From contig CAWUHX010000008.1 in assembly GCA_963922205.1 (NCBI GenBank), positions 2,637,282 to 2,701,281 on the forward strand: 64,000 bases of DNA. Direction: 5' to 3'. Both the position numbers and the translations under genes were made by a program. Below are positions 38,301 through 48,300 of the stretch, piece after piece; position 1 is the first letter of the stretch; each line of letters opens with the position of its first letter. The stretch comes from Romanomermis culicivorax (taxonomy: Eukaryota; Nematoda; Enoplea; Mermithida; Mermithidae). The notes below the pieces were generated by a model. The model was not told the origin of the DNA. It was given only the letters and a program-made list of their open reading frames with translations, and did no database searches.

Positions 38301-41300
38301 GTCTCGGGCACCTGCATCGGCCGAGACCGGTAACTGGACGAGGCCGGCAACAAGTTACAGTAATAATAGCACTTGCCGTTCTCGGGCACCTGCGTCGGCT
38401 GAGACCGGCAAAATCAAGAGAAAAAATTCCATCCCAGAATATTTTTACTTGGCAGCAGAAAAAAATACTTCAAATAGAAAAAAAAGTATGACCGAAAAAT
38501 TTTTTTTCCATGATGAAAAATAGAAATTTTCATTGTGCCGCTCTCGGGCACCTGCATCAGCCTGCATCGAGAGCGGCAATAATTGATGGGCATGTTCTGT
38601 TTCTTTTTATCTACTTATAATGGCGCGAAAAACAAGGGAATTGTGTGGCCAATTCTATTATTGGCAGCTTTGGTCTAGTTCATCGTGCTAAGCCTTGAAA
38701 GGCAGCAACTTTTGAAAGATAAAAATTGCCACAGAAACCACACATTTTTCAAAAAATGCTATTAACAGGCCAATAAATGAGCAATTTATATAAATTTACT
38801 GTTTGAGAAACTTTTTCTCTGGGCATTTGAATTATTTCTAGAATGTGGCCAACTAGGCATCGATTTCTAGATCTCTCTGAGACCGACAGAAAAACATCTT
38901 CCAGAAAGTTCATCTTAATTTTTTATAGAGTTATGGCTACTAATATTTGATTATATTAGTAATGTCACAGTTTCTACTAGACTTTTTCTAACGGGCTAAA
39001 TAGACTGCGGTCTTCATTTAGACAGCCAAAAGACTTTAAAAAAGTTTTGCCCAATCTGAATGTAGACCGGCCTCAGGTCGGTCTACAGACTTTAGCGTCC
39101 CTTATGAATACGGCTCCAGGCCTGTGAGCACCCGGAATCGGGGCGGGGTCTCCAGGTAAAAGTTATTGCTAAACCCTCGCTCAAAATGAGAAAAATTATC
39201 AAAAGAGTCGCGCTTGTGTGCCAAAGAGTCGTAAAAATACTTATTTGGCGCGAAGCCCCCGAAAATTTAATATTTTGACTGAATTTTGATCAAAATTGAT
39301 CATTTATTGGCCTGTAAACGGCATTTTTTTTAAATATGTGGATTCTATGGCAAATTTTATCTTAAAAGTTGCAGCATTTTCAGGCTTAGTACGATGAACT
39401 ATAGACCAAAGCTGCCAATAATTCATCCGAATCGGCCAATTATTGCCACTCTCGGCCATTGCCTGCCACTCTCGGCCATTGCCTATCTCGGCTAATGCAG
39501 GTAGGTGCCCGAGAGGGGCAAAATGAAAGTTTCATTTTTCATCACAGAAAAAAATTTTTTTCGGTCAACATTTTTTCCCTATTTCAAGATATTCTTTTCT
39601 GCTGCCAAATAGAAATTTTCTAGGATGAAATTTTTTATCTCGGCGAAAAAAATGTTTCTTGGCGAAAATTTTTTTTTCTTGATTTTGCCCGTCTCGGCCG
39701 CCGCAGGTGCCCGAGAGCGGCAAGTGCTATTACTATAATTTGTTGCCGACCTCGTCCAGTTGCTTGTCGGCTGATGCAGGCGCCCGAGACCGGCAAAATG
39801 AAAATTTCAATTTCTCACCACATGTTGTATGGTAACATACAACATTCCACCCGTATTGATGTTGTAGCCAATCTTCGGGTCCCGAACCCGGCCATTTTTG
39901 TTGAGCCTTGGTCGGGATGGTTACACCTATCCTGACATCGACCTATGGTGGGACAGCTATGGCGCCACCCAGGAAGCCCTTCAACACGCGGAAAAAATTT
40001 TTTTGGTCAAAATTTTTTTTTCTGCCGCCTAATGAAAATTTTCTGGCGCAAAATTTTTATTCTTGATGAAAATTTTTTTCTTGATGAAAAAAATTTTTTT
40101 TCTTGATTTTGCCGTTCTCGTCCACCGTACACCATACCACGAGGTGAACCCAAATTAAGGTGCCCCCCTTGGCTACGATTTTTAGCATACAACTCCAATG
40201 CTTGGTGGTCGTGAGCTTACGACCTTTGGCAAGTAGCAGCGTACCTGCTGCTTTGAACTGCCGACCGATGAAGTTGCTGATTACATTGTATAGGATCTGA
40301 AGACTCATAAAATTTATCAGCAAAGAGAAATCGTCTTGATTTGAGAAATCTTCATTCTGAAGACATTATTTTGATTGGAAAATAAAAGATATGAAGATAG
40401 TCGAAAAAACTCTATTCGAACAAACCGTATTATCCCAAGCTATTCTCTGCCTTCTTTGTGTGAACTGACCCTACGTATAGTCCATACCTGATAAGATCGA
40501 CAGTATACCAGAATATTTACCATACATGTCCTTGCAGCATAGGGTTGTCCACGGGGAATGTCTTTGCAAAAGATCAATCCACGTCGGATTAGCGAAGGTG
40601 TAATTTGATTTTTGGACCAAATCCTTGCGCACTCATCAGAATTCATAATGGATGCTCTTCCACTTAGCAGCTGATTTGATTGTCTGCCATCTGTAAAAGT
40701 TAAAAGTATGTAAAATTATTCCGTCCTCTGTAAAGAATTGAATTTACTCGCTGATGTGCGCCCAAATCCTGAAATAAGACAAGGTCGGCTGTCAGGTGGC
40801 GTCCTTGTAGCTAGCGGTATGGCTACCGCTACACCAGGTTGCAAGCGAATAGGATGTGCGAGCATGATCAGTGATATATCGTAACCACTCAGAAAATGCC
40901 TATACCACGGATGATTGAGGATCTTGGTTGCTCTAACGGAAGGGTACGTTCCATGAGCGATGACGTAACTGGTGCCATATATAATTATAACGTTATACGG
41001 TACAATGTGCCTGTGCAGGTAGAGGACATAATACATATTTAGTAAGCAGGAATAATCGGAAGTTGCACCGTAACATCAACAACGGTGTTTTTAGAGATTC
41101 ACTTCTTTCCGTGCCCAAATATCCTGCTTGGTTACTCTGCCCTACATTACTTAGTCTTTTGTGATGTCTAGAGATGAGCCATTTCAATTTTTCGACTGGC
41201 TTGGGTCCTGATCTTTGAATTCGAGTTCGGATTTGAATAATCAACTTATGTTTTTCTTTAATGGTAGATCCGTCTGGAACTGGATCCGGCCATATCCTGC

Positions 41301-44204
41301 ACTTTACGGTAATTTGCAACAATCGAGTAGATTTACGTGAATAACTTTAGAGCTGTCTTTTTTTATATTTGATCTTGTAGGAAGTAATTGCGACGTTTTA
41401 AACACTTTTTCACAGAAATTCATCTTAAAGCCTAGTAAATATGGAGTCAGTATTAAAGGTTCAGCAGAGAAAACGTCGTTGTTCTCCACGATGAAATCGG
41501 TTTAGATCTGTTTTTTAAAATATATTTTCTCGATAAAATCTGAATTTTACCCCCATATGAATAAGAATGAAACCTCACTTTGCGTGACATTAATTTGGGC
41601 CAAAGTGCAGCCGAGACAACATAAAACATACCAGATCATGGAAAGCCTGCAGTAGCTGAACATACTGTGCATTTGTTAGGGAGGTTCAGAAGCACAAGTC
41701 GAAAGTACCGAGAAAGAACCAAAAAGTAAATGACCAGATGAAGTGTCATTCAATAGAAATAGTCTGAATCCAAAATTCAGTACAATCTTAGCATCTCACG
41801 TGCAACAATGTCTAAAAACGTCATATGCATGTACAAATTTTCCAGGCTCGAAACATTCATGGTGAATGAACAAAAAATAACAACGTGCTGCTATTAGCAA
41901 AAGTCAAAATTCAGATATTCCTTTATTTAAATGCTGCATATGAAAAGGCGTTTTTATGCCCTCTATATCATTTGAAAGTGAAAATAGATCAGCAGAAGCT
42001 CTAAACCAGCCTCTGTGTCAAAGCTGAAATCATGAGCACCCACACAAGGTGTGATGATCAACACAAAGAATCACATACTCCGAGCTTTTTCCGCCTGGTT
42101 TCAGCATCACAGCAAACGTCTACCAGAAGCATGGCCAAGAACTTCGACAAGATCTGTATTATTTTCCTGACTTTGTTCCATTTGTTCCATTTCTTATTTC
42201 GATTACTGTCAAGAGCCTTGCGGAGGCGCCATCTCAAAACGATGAACATGAAATTTAACTCGAAGTCATAATACCCTTTATCATATTGGCAGTTATTATG
42301 ATAAAATTAGAAAATCTAGCGGAACTTCGGAAACCCCTTTCTTCACAAGGGTAAAAATACCTATAACGTCAAACATGACAAATCAATACTGTCGTAACCT
42401 TTACTCGCGGAACTTTTACACAAAAAATTGTTGAACTTCAGGTGGATATGCGCACAAACTTTGGGCCCTAAGTGATACAACCATTGACGTTCATTCAGTA
42501 GCGTTTAGCAACAACAAAATTTCTCTGTGCTCGAAAATTTACTTAATCATTACTACAAATTTAGCTGATCAAAGTATTTTTTGAAATGCTACACCAAGAT
42601 TAATCATCAATATCTAAAATGCTGTTGTTTAAATAACAGTTTTTCTTCAGGTTATAAACAGCATCTCGGCAAGTGAACGAATTCGAAAGCTTTGTAGAAT
42701 ATGGTGGTCATAAAAAGAACTTTTTGGATGCTCTATTTCTGATAAATTTGAAAAATTACCGATACAAAGATTTTCAAGGAGTAATTACACTAAGTTACCC
42801 TTCAAAGCAATGTGCTGCAGACACTACAAATTGGTCGGAGATTATCGAACCACCACAACCCACTGGCTCGATCTTAACCTGCCATGGCGTTTGACTTATG
42901 TGTGTTGCTTCTCCATTCACAATTCGGCCTCTGCTGGGGTGTGGAATAACATCTTCGGCGTCGACAATTGATGATTCATTTTTCATCGTCATATCTTCTG
43001 TCGTCGTTGTCACATTCAATGAAAGACAAATCTGAGACAAAACATTAGCCTGGAATTAGTCTAACCGACTGTTCTTCATTCATTTTGAAATGATATGTGC
43101 AGCGATGAATTTAAGTTCAATATAAGAGTTTAAAGCAGATAATTTTTGCTATTTCCTGCTAAGCCGTATGTCGCTTAGGACTGAAAATTTGCGAGCCTAC
43201 TCAAACAAAATTCACAACTTTCTAAATAAAAGATCCTGCTGTATAAGCTTTGTTTGAATGATTTTGAGGGTGGTACTTAGTTTTGTAATTTTTCCGTTAA
43301 CAAACAGAAAACAACTATGGTAAGCTTATTACAGTAATCAAAGAACAATGTTTTTCGTGGGTGAGTGACAAGCAAAACAGCAGAAAAATTTTTTCAATAG
43401 CCTATAATCTGTTTTTTATAAAATGCTTCCAAATACAAAAGTGACACAAATCAGTAATGTCGTCGAAATCGTTTACATAAAATCCTTCCCGTAAAATTTT
43501 TCACTCGAAGGTTAGGTCAGTATGCTCATAAATTTCCAGCCCTACATGATATTTTGTTTATCAAAAAATCGCAAAAATCTGAAATACTACTTGCTTTCCA
43601 CTTTCATTATTTGGAAGCATTTCAAGAAAAACAGACTATAGTTAAGTATTCAAAATTTATCGAGTAGCATTCAAGCATCGATGCAGTTTTGTTCAAACGA
43701 CTGCTGATAAGCGTGATGTTTTTCAATTATTTTTGCCCTTCCCCCTTCGAGAAATTTCAGCCTTTCCAAGTCGTATTTCTGAAGCATGAAGTTTTCCACC
43801 AAATGAAAACTGCGCATCAAATTGAATATACTTCTTTGGTTTCCGCTGCTTTTATCGTTTCAAATTAAATAGAATATAACCGACTGACCATCATTAGGTT
43901 CTTTAGTTTTTGTTTGTTGCATTTTTGACAGATTTTAAGAAAAATTGACGATTTTTTAATGGAAGTCCGCCATTGAAACGCTCGATAAAATCATCACCTA
44001 TAGAGGGTACTTAAAGTAAAGAAGAGCAAAGTAAAGTGAAGTAAAGTAAAGTAAAGTCAAAATATAATAATACAGAGTTCTGCACTTTTTATCATCCATA
44101 AAACGATGCAACAATTGACAGACGATTTCTGATGTTTCACTCACCTTTAAGATCAGCATATGAATTACCGTCAGAGCATATACAGATTGCCTATTTCCGT
44201 GCAT
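29193..44204 (-). CDS. Serine protease gene 2 (S1A), 5 exons, atypical S1 pocket
   Basis: Paralogue of gene 1. Exons on the minus strand are 44204-44145, 43031-42799, 41010-40748, 40690-40521 and 29378-29193. All introns are GT-AG with phases 0, 2, 1, 0; total 912 nt, 303 residues. Exon 1 gives a hydrophobic N-terminus suited to a signal peptide. RIVNG activation, [14 protein letters not shown] and GDSGGPF give an intact catalytic triad. Oddities: the residue at position 189 is Arg (sequence ARTCMGDSGG), position 226 is Ala, and Cys182 is replaced (LIRRG where relatives have ICAG) although Cys168 remains, so that disulfide is lost. The last intron is about 11.1 kb and full of repeats. It may be an active protease with altered specificity, an inactive homologue, or an early pseudogene; no frameshift or stop was seen. 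Confidence 0.82.
29430..30410. other. Gene 2 last intron; nothing recognised
   Basis: AT-rich intronic DNA with no coding or repeat match that I can support. Confidence 0.4.
30411..30660 (-). repeat. MITE-1, diverged copy in reverse orientation
   Basis: CTATATTCTGTTTTTCTTGG at one end, TAGGGCAGAAAATTTGTGAG with the TATACTCGGCTAACC block in the middle, and a decayed far end. All match the reverse complement of 43403-43640. In gene 2's long intron. Confidence 0.6.
30661..31680. other. Gene 2 last intron; nothing recognised
   Basis: No feature beyond AT-rich DNA. Confidence 0.35.
31682..32117. repeat. Large near-perfect palindrome (~189-bp arms)
   Basis: 31682-31870 is the inverted complement of 31930-32117, with only about ten differences over the compared 110 bp, and a 59-bp spacer. 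The arms hold no gene. It abuts E5. A diverged relative of one arm lies at about 33375-33540. Confidence 0.9.
32118..32937. mobile_element. E5: element with inverted TTTGGCGCCCGTCTCAC arrays
   Basis: The left array (32118-32236) has about six ~17-bp units of type TTTGGCGCCCGTCTCAC; the right array (32871-32937) has about four units in reverse complement. The ~630-bp interior has no ORF with homology. The left end abuts the palindrome at 31682-32117, which may be part of the same element. Confidence 0.7.
32940..36518. other. Gene 2 last intron; mostly featureless
   Basis: AT-rich. 33375-33540 resembles an arm of the 31682-32117 palindrome. Hydrophobic frames at 33765-34198 have no motif. Inverted T/A-run pairs occur at 35800-35890. 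No gene supported. Confidence 0.4.
36522..37655. mobile_element. E6: element with inverted CAGCGAATCTCAATA arrays
   Basis: The left array (36522-36652) repeats ~15-bp units of type CAGCGAATCTCAATA about eight times; the right array (37424-37655) repeats the complement (GAATCGCTGTATTGA) about fifteen times. The interior includes an A-rich, T-poor tract (about 36930-37200), like E1. Serine/glutamine-rich frames in the arrays are spurious. Confidence 0.7.
37656..38017. other. Gene 2 last intron; nothing recognised
   Basis: Spacer between E6 and a tRNA-like sequence. Confidence 0.35.
38018..38082 (-). pseudogene. tRNA-like sequence beside E7
   Basis: On the minus strand, TGGTCTAGTGG (A-box) and GGTTCGACT (B-box) are correctly spaced. 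The 5-bp anticodon stem TCAGC/GCTGG pairs, and a T-arm can form. The position before the anticodon is C instead of U and the acceptor stem is not convincing, so it is a tRNA-derived relic. Confidence 0.55.
38084..40110. mobile_element. E7: ~2-kb fold-back element with AT-rich end arrays
   Basis: The ends carry ~19-bp units of type AAAAAAATTTTTCGCCAAG (38084-38220; inverted at 39960-40110). Inside these are GC-rich hairpin blocks with GCCGGTCTCGGGCACCTGCA, inverted between 38281-38410 and 39440-39800. Further inverted matches occur at 38655-38720 with 39365-39425 and at 38750-38785 with 39295-39330. The ~500-bp centre holds a GTAGACCG/CGGTCTAC hairpin. No transposase. In gene 2's last intron. 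Confidence 0.75.
39819..39986 (-). mobile_element. ~165-bp tRNA-like insertion in the right arm of E7
   Basis: The left arm of E7 runs straight across the corresponding point, so this segment was inserted. It starts with a perfect hairpin (ATGTTGTATG at 39822, complement ending at 39845). On the minus strand it contains GGGTTCGGGACCCG, a B-box-like sequence, so a SINE is possible. Confidence 0.5.
40111..40520. other. Intron DNA between E7 and a gene 2 exon
   Basis: 40120-40290 is GC-richer and unlike its neighbours. It may be another repeat, but no second copy is in the window. Confidence 0.35.
40521..40690 (-). CDS. Gene 2, exon upstream of the Ser195 exon
   Basis: 170 nt, acceptor CTTTTACAG, donor ATG|GTAAAT. 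It encodes [19 protein letters not shown] (Cys168), ITPSLIRRG and AARTCM (Cys191). It is 27 nt longer than the gene 1 counterpart. The ICAG-type motif expected at Cys182 reads IRRG, and Arg occupies position 189. Confidence 0.82.
40748..41010 (-). CDS. Gene 2, exon with catalytic Asp102
   Basis: 263 nt, acceptor CCTGCACAG, donor GCGA|GTAAAT. It encodes [30 protein letters not shown] (catalytic Asp) and [11 protein letters not shown]. Length and phases match gene 1 exon 6039-6301. Confidence 0.87.
41011..42015. other. Gene 2 intron 2; nothing recognised
   Basis: Lies between the Asp102 exon and the mariner relic. No coding or repeat signature. Confidence 0.35.
42018..42165 (+). pseudogene. 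mariner transposase fragment
   Basis: One frame reads EHPHKV, two stops, then [20 protein letters not shown], which matches the mariner block around WWDxxGxIxYELLPPGxTI. It also aligns with the relic at 10475-10590. Plus strand, in the equivalent intron of gene 2. Confidence 0.75.
42330..42450 (+). repeat. MITE-1 fragment
   Basis: AATCAATACTGTCGTAA and CACAAAAAATTGTTGAA follow MITE-1's left half in order. TIRs are not preserved. Confidence 0.4.
42799..43031 (-). CDS. Gene 2, exon with activation site and His57
   Basis: 233 nt, acceptor TTGTCTCAG, donor GG|GTAACT. It encodes a Thr/acid-rich propeptide, [25 protein letters not shown] and SAAHCFEG. The IVNG neighbourhood and CGGSII are nearly the same as in gene 1 (11119-11348). 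Confidence 0.86.
43403..43640 (+). mobile_element. MITE-1, full-length copy (238 bp)
   Basis: Starts TATAATCTGTTTTTTATAAA and ends GAAGCATTTCAAGAAAAACA-GACTATA. The inverted termini match over about 33 bp. It lies in gene 2 intron 1. The interior matches 16131-16377 throughout, with small indels. Confidence 0.85.
44017..44062. repeat. GTAAA microsatellite
   Basis: AAGTAAAG/GTAAA units repeated about eight times in gene 2 intron 1. Confidence 0.85.
44145..44204 (-). CDS. Gene 2, candidate first exon (signal peptide)
   Basis: 60 nt from ATG to a strong donor AAG|GTGAGTG. It encodes 20 residues, mostly hydrophobic ([12 protein letters not shown]). Joined in phase 0 to the next exon it continues ICLSLNV, which completes a plausible signal peptide. 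The evidence is the donor quality, the matching phase and the composition; there is no direct homology. Confidence 0.6.
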
Positions 44205-46050
44205 CGTTGTAGATGGACGTACAGTAAATTGAATATGAAGTATCTCTCAGCTGAGAATTTTATATTATGTGCATTTTGATATAATATGTACATACTTAGA
44301 GTTAAACATTCAGTGATTTTGACAGGGCCTACGTGTGTAGTTTCCATTTTGGTCAACGAATATTTATCAGCATCTGTATACTATTTAACTTAAAATGGCA
44401 GACCCCGCGAAAGTTAGAGGGTAAGTCCCATTTGATACACAGTTTCCATTTACTTGAAAACTTTTTTCTTCAGAAAAACACATATGAATTGGGAGATTAA
44501 AATCATTGTACAACAATAGGCTTATTCGCTGTCAAGTTGGATAGAATCGCGTCGATACCTATGTTCTACCCGAAAAATTTCTACCCCTTAACCCGATTAT
44601 TGTCTAAAATGTTAAGCTTTTCTGTTTGCTGCTGACTGATTACAGTAATAAGCATAGTTTTTTTTCTACACACACCAACTTCACACTATTATGTCGAAAG
44701 AATTTAATTTTACATTCTAAATCGGCAAAACTTTGTATTTCCTGAAATCTCAGATTCTTTCTTAACGCATAGTGAATAAATAGCTCACATGTAGAAAATC
44801 ACATCATGGGACATTTATGACCTTATTTCTTCTATCAGATCTTCTATCAAAGTTTATCAAGCTGAGTGCAATAGCTGCTTAACAGTGCGTCTTAAATGAA
44901 AGTGTAATCCATCTTTCTCGAAACGCTTGTAAATAAAACAGTGGAAATCAAGTACTATTGCATACTTTTTTCATTTCTTGCCGAAACATAATGTCACATA
45001 GAACTAAAAATGTTTGAATCTACTTCAGTTGATGTTAAATATTTTTGAGCGAAAAAAAACATACAGCAGATGTTTTTCGAAACGACCGTGAGGCGGTGCT
45101 ATTTTTTACGTTTTGAATTTAGAGGCATCTTATAAAAGGCAGACCATATAGTTTATCCATCTTCAAATGAGCCTTGGAAAGCAAAATGATCCGCAGAAGT
45201 CGGTGAACAGACAATAACCTGCATCATAGGCCGAAATCCGTTCGCCTAACTACTACAGTCAACTCGCGAAAAAAGTGTTGTCGATATACGCAGGTTGTTT
45301 ATTACCTGCAAGAACACGTTTCTGCGCACCAGGCTCATTTAGAAAAAAAACCATTCAGAATTTGTCTCCTCAACTACATATTTTGACAAATATGAAGCTA
45401 CATTATTGAAGGAAAAATTCATGAACTTTCCGTCAAAATTTCGATTCTTTTTAGTGACGAATTTTCAGTTTTGCTTCAGTAATTATAATTTTAGAATTGA
45501 AAAAAGTAGAATCTAGCCTATCAACTGTTTTTAGTGAAAATTCGTTAATCATCTGCTATGTATTTTGAAAAAGTCAAGCATCTGAGTGCTTCCGAATGAA
45601 TTTTCGGCCTTCAAATGGGACTTTTTTTCAAAGGATGCTGTTACGATAAAACACAGCACGCACCTATCATTTTTTACAATATAGTTTTTTGCACATGTAA
45701 AGGCCTGATTTTTCGAGTTTTTTCGATTTCTTAAGTTCTTAAGCATTTTTCAGTTCTTTCCATTTTAAATGCTGAAATTTTACACATTTTTCAGGACTTT
45801 ATTTCTGCCAAACTGTATTTCATGCAAATTCGATTTTGCCAACTTTTTGCTGTTTGTGTTCAATAAAAATTTTAATTTACATGGCAAACTTTCTCGCCAA
45901 GTTCCGACCACGGTCATACTTTAGCGAGCCTGTGTACTTGCAAAAATTGTTCGCATTCGTTCAAAAATTTCATGTTCTATGGCTTCATAGCTTCAACACT
46001 TTTCAAATTATTTGCATTTCAAAGTTTAAAATTCAACCTATAATGTACTC
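44205..46050. other. Upstream of gene 2; no gene recognised
   Basis: It should hold the gene 2 promoter. An AT-rich TATATTATGTGCATTTTGAT region lies ~65-80 bp upstream of the ATG, but I cannot assign a TATA box. The 65-codon and 83-codon frames here show no motif. Confidence 0.4.
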
Positions 46051-46053
46051 GTA

Positions 46054-47480
46054 CTTGGCCTCCAAATTTCATGTCCCCCCAAACTAGAGCTAAAACGGTA
46101 AGAGCCAGAACCTTGGGGTTTTTTCCATAATTTCAGGCATAGGGGCCTTTTTGTCATTTCGCCTATATCTGCAAGTGGTGCTCGGTGGGCCCCCAGTCTC
46201 ACCATGCCCCACAATGGGTGGCCATATCCAAGCTCCATACTTTGGCTTAAGCATGTTAGGGGTGCAATCTCAAATGGATTTTTCATTTTTTTAAAATATG
46301 GCTTCAATTCAATTAGGTGGTCCAAAGTCCTGAGAAGCGCGAAATTCGACAATTTTGTTTACGGCTTCAAAAAAATAAATTTTTGCTGCACAATGCATTA
46401 GGGTGCCAGAATTTTTTGCAGTTTCAATTGAACCGGTAGCCTTATTGGGATTTTTACGGTGTAAGGGTTTTTGATCATGGGGAATTCAATGGACGCGGTT
46501 ATTTTACGCGAAAAAAATTATCCCGGGTGTGAACAAGCGTATTTTCGTAATTTTTTGTGGCGGGGGTTTTTGACTGCGGGGAATTCAATGGATGCGTCAT
46601 TTTACACAAAAAATTATATCGGGTGTAAACAAGCGTATTTTCGTGATTTTTTGGTGGAAGAGCTTTCAACCAAGTGGAACTTAATGAATGCGGTCACTTT
46701 ACACAAAAAATATCACAAATGTAAACAAGCATATTCCCGTGATTTTTTGGTGGAAAGAGTTTTCGACTGCAGCGAATTCAATCGTTGTATCATTTAACAA
46801 AAAAATTATCTCGGGTGTAAACAAGCGTATTTTCGTGATTTTTTGGTGGAAGCGGTTTTCGATTGCAGGAATAAAATGAATGCATCATTTTACACAGAAA
46901 AAATTATCTCGGGTGTAAACAAGCGTATTTCCAGGATTTTTGAGCAAGGGGTATTCGACCTAGTAGAATTTAATGAATGTGATCACTTCACACACAAAAT
47001 TATATTGAGTGTAAACAAAGGTGTTTCTGCGGTTTTTGGGTTGACGGATTCTTGTTCACGTCGAATTCAATGGAAATGATCACTTTACAGTCTGTTTACA
47101 ACGTGCTTTAAGTTCTATGCGTTTTACACATCTCTTGCTTTTATCGAAAGTGAGAATTCATAGCTTTAAGATTTTTTTTATTGTTTCTTTAATGTGAAGA
47201 TGACCAAATTTGAAACTTAAATGTGCTTCTACGAAGGTTTTCATGCATGGCTGAGACCCACTAAAAAGAGTTGGACTAGTTCATTAGAATATGCTCCTAT
47301 AGGGCAGAAAAATAAGAATATACTTGCTCGGATAGTTGCCAAGCTAGCAAAAGAAGTGGACTAGATTTTTGACAACTTGGGTTGCAGTTGGTAAAAATTC
47401 ACTTTCGTTATATTAGATTTTCATTCTTCCTCAAAGAAAATTTTCCATGTCTGTTGGAAATGTATATTCATCATCTCCGA
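46054..47480 (+). repeat. Rep-L copy C (full-length)
   Basis: Plus-strand copy: the left domain (46054-46455), about six satellite units (46455-47085) and the right domain to about 47480. It continues with the GGGTACAGGGGATGG flank also seen near copies B and D. Confidence 0.85.
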
Positions 47481-48019
47481 TATTTTGAGGTGGGTACAGG
47501 GGATGGACTCTGGCTTTTGGCACTTTTTAGACAACAAATTCAAAAAAAGTTGTCAAAAAAATTTTGTTTCATAACAATTTTCCAGTTTCAAAACCTTTGG
47601 GGTGGTTTGTACCGTCGTGTGTCCCTTCACAGCGGTGTGCTTCGAACTGTGTTGAACTTTTTTACTGAATTTGGTGTCAAAAAAAGAATCAACTGACGGA
47701 AAGTGGCATGTAAAATCCCACTCAGCTTATTTCGAAAAAAACCTATGGCACAATGTCTTTCTAGAACTAAATCGATTGCACAAGATAATATGTTTAATAC
47801 ACTCATTTTATATAACATCTTGTATACAATTCACTACGCCTGTCGCTCTCATCCTGCTTTCAAAAAAGTCGTACTGTTGCCATGGGAGTGCGAGTATAGG
47901 AGAACCGGGTACAGGATATGGCGCACACCCCAAGTATGGGCATGGTTGAATCAGGAGCATTTTCGTATGCTTACCCTGTTCACCCATTTGCAGATGGGTG
48001 CCCAATGACTGTAACCAAA
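47481..48019. other. Rep-L flank and unassigned DNA
   Basis: 47480-47610 belongs to the extended Rep-L end. The rest, including a GC-richer part at 47870-48000, is unassigned. Confidence 0.4.
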
Positions 48020-48300
48020 GCCCAGCTGCATTAAAGGGGTCTAAGCTCGAGCTCTAGATAATTTTGAACAAAAAAAGGCGACTCAGTTTGATCTTAGGTT
48101 CAGTATAATTTGAATGTCATCAGGATTTTAACGAGCTCAATGTCGAGATTATCCCCAGCTCGAGCTGTTGTGTTGCACTAACATTTTTGCATAATTTTCT
48201 TATCTCTAAAGCAAATAAATATAAAAATGTCTACTATTCCCAAACTCGAACTCAAACCTCTGTGTTAGTTAATCCTGAAGCGAGTATTGCTTGTGCACTG
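48020..48300 (+). repeat. Dispersed repeat shared (inverted) with 17830-18110
   Basis: CAGCTCGAGCTG, GATTATCCCC and GTTAATCCTGAAGC blocks match the other copy in reverse complement. Confidence 0.55.

Noticed and set aside
46471..47079. Chain of plus-strand frames with a 33-residue repeat
   Set aside because: Coincides with the Rep-L satellite; open frames occur on both strands and in shifting phases.
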